A DNA stretch of 64,000 nt, from the NCBI GenBank assembly GCA_018292915.2, contig JACVVK020000016.1:2778001-2842000 (forward strand), given 5' to 3'. Shown piece by piece: positions 35,562 through 48,160 of this stretch. The position numbers and the translations under genes are program-made. This DNA is from Batillaria attramentaria. Its lineage: Eukaryota; Mollusca; Gastropoda; Batillariidae. Numbering within the stretch: the first letter of the stretch is position 1; every line of letters begins with the position of its first letter. The notes under the pieces are model-generated. The model searched no databases. It was not told the origin of the DNA and worked only from the letters and a program-made list of their open reading frames with translations.

Positions 35562-38500
35562 ATGAGTACAGGATTGAAAAGAAAGAAGTCCGAAAACGAA
35601 CAGAGTTCAGAACTGCTCAAACGAAAACAGACTGCAAGGGAAAGATGGCGAATATTAGCCGAGGTAGGTACTTGTATGCTGAGGTAATCGATGTCACCCA
35701 GCCAAACCTGACGTATGTAAACCATGCATTCACGGAATTCTAGAAATCCATTAGAAGTAAAGTAATGGTCTTGTAGTCAAGTCAAGTCAAGTCAAAGTGT
35801 TTATCTCAAAACCGCGTTGGGAGTACATGAAACGAGACAATTAACATACATATAATTATACATATAAATCAAGCTCACCACACCGGCCAACATACATCAT
35901 GATCGCGCGCACACAAGTTTTACAGGACTCAGGCACACATAGTGACATGTCTACATACTGACATACAAATATACATAATGGGATGGGATGGGGCGTGTCA
36001 AATACGCATACATACATGAGACTGTGCCAGAACGTGTTTTGTAAAGACCACCCAACTTTCAACCTTCATATCTCTTTTCATGTCCATACTTAACAACTAA
36101 ACTTTGGGTCTTTTTAAAGACCACAGTTTCAAAAGATAATGCAGATGAAATTATTCTGAGAAATCTTTTCTATGTGGATATAAAAACAAAAAGAAGATCA
36201 AAATCCTTGTAAATCTCACCCTCAGGAAGTGGGACATTACAGGTGGCCACAGGAATGCATGTACTTCACTGTCTTACGCTTGTCTGATGATTTTTTTCTT
36301 CTAAGATGTAAATAAAGCATGTTAAATTTGTTTGTTTCTTTTGTTGTGAGGAAAAAAATAAAATGTTATCTTTATAAAATTGAGTTTTATTGTATTGCAT
36401 GACGATCGTAACGTGTCATGTCAAATCTGCGGCAGTGCGATAAGTTCGTCTGCTGCGGAACATTCAAGACCTCTGAACTCAGAAAACTAAGATCCAGCTT
36501 GAGAAATTCATACTGGTCAAAAATTTGCTTGGTTTACACTGTGAGAAACTGTTACAATAAAAAAAAATGATAAACATTTTAGGCAGATATTTTCATGTCA
36601 AACTGTTGCGATCGATCAATCGCCAATTTCTGGAAAATGCGTGACTTTCTTTTTGCGGTCCTGTTCTGAAATGTCGCCATTTTTCACCCTAACCCTTTGC
36701 GGCCATTGGTTTTCTCAAAGATGGTGCCTAAGAGGAGAGAAGGTGAGTATAGTGATTTATGTCAAGATAGTTTTGAGTGTTGCGATCAACCACATGTTAC
36801 GATCGATCAGTGATTAGGCCACTTAAGCATTATTTTGACCTGTGGTTTGATTTTCGTCCACTCTGTGAGTAAATGTAATGCACGGAGGACTTTGTTTTGG
36901 ACATCCATCATTGCATTGGCTGTTCAATCGGTTTTGTTTGAAGAAAATCCTGCAGTGGACATAACGAGAATTTATGTCCAAGTTGCGTTCGCGCGTGTAT
37001 GGTATTACTGTTGGCTCATGTCAACGTTGCGATCGGCATCGCAAATAAACGATTACGAATTCATCGTTTAACGATCATATTGTTTGGGTTATAGGTGTGC
37101 TGACAGACGAAATTCATGCAATTTAGGAAAAAAAAAACAGATGGTGTTTGAACCATACAAGTTCTTTAATTCGCCATTTGCTTGCTCGATCGAAACAGTA
37201 GGCCATTTGGACATAGGTTATCAGTCTAGTTCTGTTTACTTGCAAAATATTCACAATTATTGGGAGTCAGTAGTTATGAAAAAATAGGAATAATATTCCG
37301 GTGAGGAAAATCTTTGTTTTCGGCACCTTGACTAGCTGCTGTGTTGATTAGTTAGTAATTTCAACGCCAGGATAAATTTTTTTCGGCCCACGTGTTGGGA
37401 TAGAACTAGAATTTTTTTTACCAGACTTTGTAATTTAATTTCATACGTTGGAGGGAGGGGGGTGGGGTTTGGAAACTGATCTTCACCCAGGATCACAATA
37501 GATTAGTCATAAATACTGTAAGCTGCATTACAGGTGAATGCACTGTTTTGCATATCAAAAATAGCATGCAGCAATAACTGCTATTACTGTATTAGTGCCA
37601 GGAAAGTTGTACTGATCTGGGCATGGGCTTGTTTCTTTTTGTTCCAGGTCAAGGAGGTAGATGCAGTGCACCAGGAGGTGCGGGTGCAGTTCATGGCGCG
37701 ACAGGGGCCGCTGGTTTACTGGGACAGACTGGATGAATCCTGGGAAACATTCCAATCCTTCCAGGACAACAGCAGGAGAGTTGACATCAAACTCAATGAA
37801 ACTAGAGAGGCAAAAGCCTCCATGGCTCCCTTGTGACAAGGGTCAAGGTCATTCACAAGTGTATGTTTGTAAAGCTCTTATCACTATCATCACGGCAAGT
37901 AAAGTGCCTCTGGCGTTCCAAGTTCCTGGCAATATTACAATTTTCCCCCAAACAGTTTGCATGGCCTTGACCTTTGGTCAAGGTCATTAAAATGAGATCA
38001 CATCAATGTCTATTATTATGCCAAGTTTGACGCCTCTAGTATTTGTAGTTCCTCTGAAAACGGCAATGTTAAAATTCACAACAGACAGCGTTAATGACCT
38101 TGACCTTCAGTCAAGGTCATTCAAAAAGGTAGGTCTCATTGCAGTCTATCATCATGCCCTGTTTGGTGCCTCAACTGTTTGTTGTTTCACAGAAAATGCC
38201 AAGGTTAAAGCTTCCCCAAAACAGCTTGCATGGCCTTGACCTTGACTAAAAGTCATTGAACACAGGTATGTCAGTGAAGGTGTTGCCAATGTCTATCATC
38301 ATGCAAAGTTTGATACTTCTGGTTCTTCTAGATTCTGAAAAAATGCAAATGTAAAAATTTCCAAACAGACTGCTTTAATGACCTTGAACTTGGGTCAAGG
38401 TCATTTAAAATGGTATGTGTGCATAGGTCTTATCACTGTCTATCAGCACGCCAAGTTTGGCGCCTCTGCTGTTTGTTATTTCTGAGAAAATGCCAATGTT

Positions 38501-38803
38501 AAGGTTTCACAAAAATAACTTGTATGGCCTTGACCTTGACACAAGGCCATTGAATACATGTATGTCTGTAAAGTTCTGATCAATGTCTATCATCATGCAA
38601 AGTTTCAAACCTCTGGTCTTTGTAGATTCCGTGAAAATGCCAATGTAAAATTTTCAAACAGACAGCGTTAGTGACCTTGACCTTGAGTCAAGGTCATTCA
38701 AAATGATATGTTTTGAAAGGTCTTATGGTTGTCTATCAGCACGCCAAGTTTGGTGTCTCTGCTGTTTGTAGTTTCTGAGAAAACGACAACGTTAAAGTTT
38801 TCT

Positions 38804-38859
<56 letters not shown>

Positions 38860-41800
38860 GACGGAGGGCTATTACATAGACTCCCATTGTTACACAAGGG
38901 AGCCAAAAATGTCAAACCGCAGAAGGCAACTTTTTGATGTCATTGAACTCTAAACAATCCCTTTTCTGTTTATTGCTGCATCTACAATGTCCATTGGTTA
39001 CCTTCAACATGATTGTCATGTCTTTATGTCCGCTGTAATATGCTACCTTCAACATGAATCTCTATCATTACTACTGAATGTGTTTTATGCAGTCTTTATT
39101 GTTTCAATTAAAACATGCAAGTGGGCAGAAACATCAAATTTCATTTGGTCATGTGTTTTTTTTTTGTTCATTTCAACATTCATACGAAGGGAAACATTAT
39201 GTCCAATCGCAAAATGTTACCTTCAACATGGGGAAAGTAGTAAACAACGATTTCTAAATGCAAAAGTGGGCATTTTGTGGGTTTCAGTTGTAACAAAGGA
39301 TACATTAAATAAATTAAGTAATAAACTGGTGATGGTATTAGCTTATTTTTCATTGCTTGGAAACTGAAACATTGACATGCGGTTGGATGCAACGGTGGAC
39401 ATAGATAATCATAGTCTCATTGAAGTTATAAGTTTTGTTTTACCTTGTTTTCAATTATTTCAAGTTACTTGGTTTAGAAGTCTTGTAATAAAACTGTTTT
39501 TGATCTAATCTGTTTTTGCATTTCATCATTGTTGGTGATACTTTATGTCCCATGTTACATCCGACATGGCCTCGGTTTGCACCATAAAATGACATTTTCT
39601 CATTAATGCTGAACAGAGTTATCTTTTTACTTCTTGAATAACATGCACAAAACATTGTTTGTTCAAACACTAGATTGGCAAACATTTTGGTTTGGTTTCA
39701 TTTTTCACTGAGATGTCCCACTTTTTGGTGGCACCTTCTGGCACAGTCTCACATACACACGTACAACGTAAATTTGTTATTAGTTCTTAGTTCAGTTATA
39801 AATTTTGCAAGTTTGTTTAACTGTGAATGTGTTAAATTATATCATACTCATTAGCTCTTTAAATTTCAAAACATTCAGCCTTTTCCAAAAATACTCAGGA
39901 TTTTTTTTCTATTTGCACAAAAAATATGGACAGACCAGAATGAAAATCATCACCTACGTCATTTGAATTGCACTTTTTACAGACACATTCATTTCTAGAT
40001 ATTTGTAAAAATCTCCCACTTTGTATAGGCAGTCTGTGGTTGAGTGTCCTGAAACGAATAAACTTCTGAGTCAGCGTTATAGTCAACTTACTAATGAAGC
40101 TTTCACATACACAATGTTCCTTGAAAAGTTTATATAATTACAGTATGTGTCTTTTGCCTCTAATTCTGTGTACCATATCTGCATGAACTGGTCCTGTAAT
40201 TAACGCTTAATTTTCTGTTTAAACCATTGACTAGTAAATTGAATATTTTCTTGAGTGATCCACATACCGCTAAGACATACTTGTAGCATTCTCAAACAGT
40301 CACTGTTGAATGCAATTGGCAAAAGCCCACGTCCGTACCATGTTGCTCAGTTATCAGTGTGATGTACCCGGTCGTGACTGAGCAATCCTGGACCACAGGT
40401 CAAAATATATGCACCGTTGTCACCCTCTGCTGTTGTCCCACCCTTCCCCACCCTACTCCACCTGTGTTTCACTGCTCTTTCAGTATACCTCCTCTAAACT
40501 CCCCCCTCCACCCCACTCACACCATCACCTGTTCCTGTAATTACCTGTAACCTGTAATTACGTTTACACACACTGCAAGACAATTTTGCTCTAGATAAGA
40601 ATCATAAACTGAAAGACTGTAGCTGCAAAATTTCTGTGTGTTCGCATTTCACAACAAGCCATGCAGCGGACTGGCATTGAGAGAAACCAGTGACCATAGA
40701 GGCATGCAGTCTTCATTTCATTGAGAGGAACCAAAGCCATTGATAAAGAGGAGAATAGTACAACAAAACTAATGACACCATTGACCTAAGTACAACAGTG
40801 ACAAGGGATGACGACATGCCAAATTATGTCACCGCATTCCAAAGTCGTGGAAAAAGTTTAAAAAAAATACTTTTTATCTTTATTCAGAGTCAGAACACAG
40901 CTTTTACCCATAGATGACCTATAGTGCGTAGTGTTGCCACATTACTGTACTACTTTCAAACCTATCCTTGTGAGGCTTGTTGAAATCTACTCATAGGTTG
41001 TCAAAGGGATGAGCAACTTTGAGGAACTCATGCAAGCAGCAGTAGCTGTATCTGTTCCAGACACCTTTTCTTTGTTGAAACTGTGGGCTACAAATACAAT
41101 AACTGGAGCATGTGGGTTGGAAGTTCACGAGTGACTGTAGTAGCTTGAGTTTGCACTGTTTGCTCTATACTTCCTCAGACCTTAAAGGGACGTTGCACAT
41201 CAGAGACGCAGCAGTCAGCTGTATCTGTTCGAAGATTCCAGACATTTGGCCTGTTGAAGACACAGAAAGCAGAGATGCATCTAGTAGATGGTGAAGAGGC
41301 ATCATGGTATAGATACTACTTTTCTGCATTGCCTGACATCACCGTGACTATCAGGTGAGAGTTGAAATAGGGGTTTTCTTTTCTGATGTTAGCAATCCTC
41401 ATCAAATGCTTAGAAGCTGAGAGATATTTCATCAAAACAAAGAGGTCCAGATGAGGGTTTGCACTGTGTCGGTGGTAACAAATCATTGTTTCAAATAATA
41501 ATGGTTTCTGTGTATTCCCGCCCTCAAGAATAAACATTAAGTATGTATATTACTATGTGTATTTATACCACTGTACCACTTTTGAAGTCATTGTTTAAAC
41601 TTTTTGTTATAGAGCACATGTGGTATTGCATCCAAGTTTGCACCTGAACCACACGAGATATAGAGTGTGCACCTGAACTAATCGCACATGCACTACCCCT
41701 ACGAATGTTCATACAGCGTGTTCCAGCATGTCACATCATGACAGGAAAAGCAACTAAAGAATCATTTATGTCACCTTGTCACTTGTTAGACCTTGCATGG

Positions 41801-44107
41801 GGATGCAGGAATACTGCAGTCGCTGAAAGTAAAATTGTTGATCTTTTTATGAGTTTTTTCCATGGTCGTGTGTGTGACAATTGTAAGCCTCGTTTCAGTT
41901 CTTTGCTCAAACAAACGGATTTATTGACTTCTCCAAACCTATGGGCAGAGCCAAGTAAAGCACCTTAGTCATAAAGTCAGAGGATTTTAGCTTTCAAATC
42001 TAAGGAATCCAGGTACAGACAGAGCATAAATAATTTTCCCACATTGGTGCATGCTATTAAGTAAAATACACTACACTCATTTGTTGATTTTGACAACAAC
42101 AAAAATGTTAAAACTTGTGGTTTGTTGAAATCAACAAGCTTATATTTTCCATAATCAGGGGCACCTTTTTGTGATAATCCTATACCTGTACATCGATATA
42201 TTTTATCATTATTCATGTATGTGCAAGCAGTTCATGTGTATATATATATATACACCTTTAATACGGACAGACACGTGAGTGAAACAATCAGGCCTGTTGA
42301 TCTTCTCGGTTTCAACAATACTGGGAATGTCTGTAAGTACCAGTATTGTTTCATGTAGCTTAATTATTTAGCACCAGGCAACAAAAGAGATTTCAGACAG
42401 GAAATATTAATTTGAAAGTTCGTCACTAGTGTCAGTCTTGGGGAAGAATTTTAAAAATCACCATCATTAGTCTGGTAGTTCCACTAATGGCATTCATTGT
42501 TTTAATGATATTTCAAGGTTTCGCATTTTCTTTATAGTTTGGTATGGGTGTCCGTAAGATTATTTCCATAAAAGGGCCCTTTCTTGTAGAAGCTACACTA
42601 GTTGAATTATTCCCGATGCTATGTTACCGGAAATTTGTTTTCCCCACCACCCATTAAAACTTTCAGGAAGTGCATGGTGATACTTTTTCACTAAGTAACC
42701 TCACACAATCTCTAAATAGTAAATTCCTAATTTAACTTTTTTTTTTTAACTTTCTTCAGGTGTCTGGCCATCAGAGGAGGTGATGACACACTACTGTCTG
42801 CAACACTTGAGGGAATTCAGGTTACACCTTTCTGTGTGATTATGTTTTGTGTTGGGATATTTCTGCTTGGTTGCTTTGAACCAGTGAGTTTTTGTTGCTG
42901 CTGTTTTAAGTTGGTTGCTTTTGTGGGTAGTAGCAGTCGAGCATTGCTTTACAATGATTCTTGATCTTCTGTGTTCCAAAATATCATTTGTCTTCCCTGT
43001 ACCTGTGAGAGGCGTGTGGACACCTGGACAGTGACAGCGTCTGCAATGCTGGCACTGAGCCAACAGAAGCGTACTCAATGATGTAGCAACCATGCTGAGC
43101 ACTCCAGTAGTGTAACAACACTGGTAGAATTTGAATGTTTGACCGTTTGCACAAAGTGTAAACAACATTTTATCACATTTAAGCTGTACTAATCATCAAA
43201 CTAGAGTATTTCCAGTGTACAGGCACACTCGCGGGCGAAACTGTACCAAAACAAAGGAAAGATGGAATTAGCCTGTTATACAATTCAAGTGCAGTGCTTT
43301 AAAATTTGGATAGCAAACAATGTCATTTGGCATCATGTTTTTTCAGAGGCGCAAGTGTGATTGAACTTGGTGGTGGCATGACTTCACTTGCTGGTGTTGC
43401 AGTAAGTATGCTTTTTCTGGCTTGTAATGCAACTTATGCTGGTGAAGCATGCAGTTTCATCGGGGATCAAGGCTGTGCAGCAAAATCTGCCCCATCCCAT
43501 AAAGTTGTTCCTCATAGAGAAACAACATAAAAAGCCTAATTTTCCTTGCCTACATGTGACTTGTCAAAAGACATGGTACAGACCAAACAAGCAAGCCAGC
43601 TGGGTATTTGTGGCTGTTAAAATAAAATAACTGACAATAAACTTAACTTATGTATTATAAAACAAGATGGCCACCAGCCCAATACAGTCAAACACGCTTA
43701 GGCCGAACTCGCCCGGGGAATGGAAAATCGTTTCGCTTATCCGAGTTTCTGCATATCCGAGTTCGGATAAGCCAAACCTTTCCCGAGAAATCGCCCTGCA
43801 GTTCGGCTTAACCGAGTGTTTTTCAGGATAAGTTGTAAAATCACTTGGAATGTTTGTAATTTTTTTTTTTTTTTTAAAGAGAATATCTTTGCTTCCCTTT
43901 GCAACTGAAACATCGAATGGATAATTTTGCGAAAGTTTGTAGACGTGTATGCTGCTTTTCTATGGGCAAATGTATCTTATATGTATGCAAATGTCAATAA
44001 TGGCAACGGTCTGAGAGAGACACGGGTCGAGCTTATTGATTCCTGAGACTAGTAACACAGACAAAACTTTCTCAGTCTCTCTCTCTCTCTCTCTCTCTCT
44101 GTGCGTG

Positions 44108-44139
<32 letters not shown>

Positions 44140-44237
44140 TTAAATGGATAAGATCAAAACAGTGACAAGTTATAAGTGCTTTCTTCAGTGGGGCTTTATT
44201 AAAAAAAAACAAAAAAAAACACTATAAAACTAAATGG

Positions 44238-44275
<38 letters not shown>

Positions 44276-47200
44276 TGCGGTCGCATTACTGTACGCACAA
44301 ATCAATGTACGCTCCACTCCGTTCCTGCACTTCACCCCCCACTTCACCCCCTCACCTCCACCCCTCCCCGACCCTCACACACACACACACACACTGGCGC
44401 ACACACACACACACACGCACGCACGCACACCACGCACAGAGAGAGAGAGAGAGAGAGACTGAGAAAGTTTTGTCTGTGTTAAGCACAAATCTAAGCCCGA
44501 GCTCACATCCTTTCGACTAGCCCATCGCAAATCTCCCAAGGTTACCTTTCGACCTGCCCCTCCCCTGTGCCCCTCCCTCGCTCATCCCATCTCTAACCCT
44601 GAACCCACCACCTAATTCACGCACGCAAACCTAGATCTACCACTCGTTCTGTCCAAACAATGGCGCCTGCAAAACCTGTGTCTCGCGTCATCAGTTCCCC
44701 GCATACTGAAAAACAGGTGACGTGTTCGTTTCTGTAGGATAATTATAGCCGTGACGAAATATGTTCATAAGTTATCTTCCCGACGTGTTTTTCAAGCAAA
44801 TATTTTTTTAAAAAGTCTCTCCGACAGTCTTTAGAGTTCGGCTTATCTGTCAAAATCACGTTTGGGATATCCGTGTTTGAGTTAGCTATTTTTTGACAGA
44901 GTTTGGCTTATCCGAATTAGGAATAGTCTTACAAAGAGGGGGGGCTGGCAGGGAATTGGTTTTGGTTTCTGTTATCCGAGTTTTTTGCTTAAGCGTGTTT
45001 CGCTTAGGCGAGTGCGACTGTATGTTGTTTCCATTTAATCACCCGCTGTCGTCACAGTCGTTCTGTTGTAATGCCATGTATCCGGGAGGACACTCACTCT
45101 CTCTCTCTCTAAATGGAAACAACTGACCAGGCTTGTCAGACCAATCTTGTTTGTGGAAGTGAGACGTCAAGTTGTTTTCTTTGAAATCTATGACGTTTCT
45201 TCTCACTGGGATGACGCATAATACATTTGACGTAATCACTTTGATACAATGCTTGCAATGAAAGCAGCCCCATGAAAACTGAAGTGTTGCTACTGCTTGT
45301 AAAGATCGAATTAATACCGGCTCAGTATGTTTAACAGACAAGTCTGCGCGGCGAACGTTTTCTCACTATGTGTTATGTCTGCTGCGCGCACAGACACACA
45401 GACATACACGTGCACACACACACACGCACGCATGCACCCCCCCCCCCCCCACACACACACAGATTCGAGCGAGCGTTTGTGCATGTGCTCCTTTGAGACC
45501 TGTGTGGTGTTCTCTCACTCTGTTAAGCTATTGAGTGAGAGTCAGTGGCAAAAACAATGCCCACTTCATCAGTGAAACTCGCGCTTTCCCCGTCTACAAA
45601 TAAAGAACTTCGGAAAAGTGGCGACACATCCCCAAGAAATGCCAGCATTGCGTCAATCAAACATGACGTCGGCAAATTGACGCTGATATTTTGCGTCAGT
45701 GTGCGTGTGCCTTTTCTTGTGAATGTTTGCGAGGCGTGTGGCTTGTGTAGAGGAAATGTGCTTTGAGTGCAAATTTTCGAGTCAACTGACGATAACGGCT
45801 GCAATGAGTTTTTCAATTTTTTTTTTGTATATTTTTTATGGCACCCCAGACACATTATCTATATATATACTGGTCCGCAAAAGTTAAGGGCCAGGAAAAC
45901 ATTCCTCTCTCAAAAGCAAACCAAAACAAGAAAACACCTTCGACTTATAGAATGATTTAATTTACCATTAAAGCCATCGATTAATACCAAAGTTATATTG
46001 ACATGTCAAAATTCATTCGATTTACATCCGTCAGAAGCACCCCACCCCCCTTCCGAAAAGTTGCAAGTCCGGTCATTCATGTTCAATAACTGGTGTGGCC
46101 ACCATTTGCTGCCAGACAGTCCACCACCCGTTGCCGCATCGAGTAGACAAGGTTCTGCAGCATCTGTTGCGGGATGGCGTGCCACTCCTGCTGCACGAAC
46201 TGGAATAACTGAGCAGCATCTGTGGGGTGGGGGTGATTGTCCACTACCCGGCGTCCCAGAATGTCTCACAGGTATTCAATGGGAGCCAGGTCTGGGGATC
46301 GGGCTGGCCAGTCCATGCGGACCACCTGCTGCCGCTGCAAGAAGTCCCTCACCACGACAGCACGGTGAGGGGTGGCGTTATCGTCCTGTAGACAGGAGCC
46401 ACGTCCCATGGCCCGCAGAGTAGGGATGATGATCGGCCTCTCTGTACCTCACGCCGGTCAGGTTGCCTCGGATGAGGTACAGAGGAGTCCTCCCATGGAG
46501 ATGAAAGCCTCCCCACACCATCACGGACCCCCCTCCATACCGGTCGTGCTCTTGGACGCAAGCATCGATGTATCGCTCGCCTACACGTCGCCACACGCGC
46601 CTCCGGGCATCACTGTTCGACAAAGTGAACCGAGACTCGTCGGTGAACAGGACTCTGTCCCACTGCTGCCTGCTCCAGCGCTGGTGGTTGCGGCAGAACG
46701 CCATCCGAGCTCGGCAATGACGTGGTGTCAGCGGTATACGGACGGCAGGGACCCTTGAGTGGAGGTCCACTTCGTGCAGGCGTCGCTCGACGGTGTCCTG
46801 GGAGATGATAATGTTGGTGGCCGTCCTCAGGTTGCTTCTGAGGGTCCTGGCAGTGACGGTCCGGTCACGCAGCGCCAACAGCTGAAGGTAACGGTCATTG
46901 CGCCGGTTTGTTGCTCGTGGGCGTCTGGAGCGGGGCCGTTCATCCGCACTTCCGGTGGCCTGGAAGCGTTCGTGCAGACGTTGGATGACGGAGTGGCTCA
47001 CTCCAAGCCGTCTGGCGACTTCTTGGCCGGAAGTTCCATCTTGAAGCCATCCCAGCGCCCATCCACGATCAGGTGTTGAAAGTCTTTGTCTTGGAGGCAT
47101 GCTTACTGAGAGCCCTGGTTGCCGCCCGTAAATACCCATTCGTGTCTAACTTTTGCTGAGCAGGGTTCACTAGGGACATGGCATGCACGTGCAATATGCC

Positions 47201-48101
47201 AGAAGCCTGCAGCAGCACTGCTTCTTCAGCTAAAAACGACAAAACTTTCTTAAAATTCTCGTGAATTTGCAACATTTTCGGCGCCGCTGAAAACACTGTT
47301 GCTTAACTGCAATGTCTGCAAAACAGGTTTGGGCACGTGCAGCACTAAGCAAAGTTGCAGCGTAGCCCAACTTGAGTCATTTTCAACGTCGTTGTGTTAG
47401 TGTAAAATAAATATATGTAAAGCTACTGAAAACAAGGGCTGGCCCTTAACTTTTGCGGACCAGTATAGTAGGAGCGATTTTGAGATCTAAAATGGGTTCT
47501 CCAGCACTTTCATGAGGTACGGCTTACGTCAAAAGTATAACAGCGACAACCTCCAACATTCACTCTCTTTAGAGTCCCTATTCATGCTATCTATTTCCAA
47601 AAAATGGAGTGATTTAGATAAATGGTACGCCTTTAAACGCCAGAAAGCCAATTTTTCCAAAAAGGGCGATAACTCGCAAATCATGTGTGCAATCGTACCT
47701 GGATCGGGCCGTCTGTTCAAAGATCTTGATTCATTAAGAAACTCCAAATTTGAAATCGATTGGTTGAGTATTTTTGGAGATACAGGCATCTGAACTGGGT
47801 TCACAGGCAATGGCAGCTGAGGTACGGTTTACATGAAAAATATAAGAGCGACCATTTCCTAATAGTGACTCTGTTCAGAGTCCGTATTCAAGCTATCTAC
47901 TTTCAAAAAATTGAGGGATTTAAATAAATATTACGCCTGTGAACGCCAGACAACCAACTTGTCTCAAAAGGGCGATAACTCCCAAACTACTTAAGCAAAT
48001 CGCCAAACGCTCGGTTCCTCTAACCACAAATTTTGATGTTGGGAGATCCCAAATTCGAATCCATTCGGTTGAGTATTTTCGGAGAAACAGGCCTGGACAC
48101 A

Positions 48102-48160
<59 letters not shown>

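Noticed and set aside
38806..38855. CRISPR-like regular repeats in the tandem-unit element
   Set aside because: Units are 135-150 bp, diverged and in an animal genome; no CRISPR organisation.
46759..47079. Plus-strand open frames opposite both Tc1 transposases (also 14739-15185, 45998-46423)
   Set aside because: Shadows of GC-rich transposase coding sequence on the other strand.
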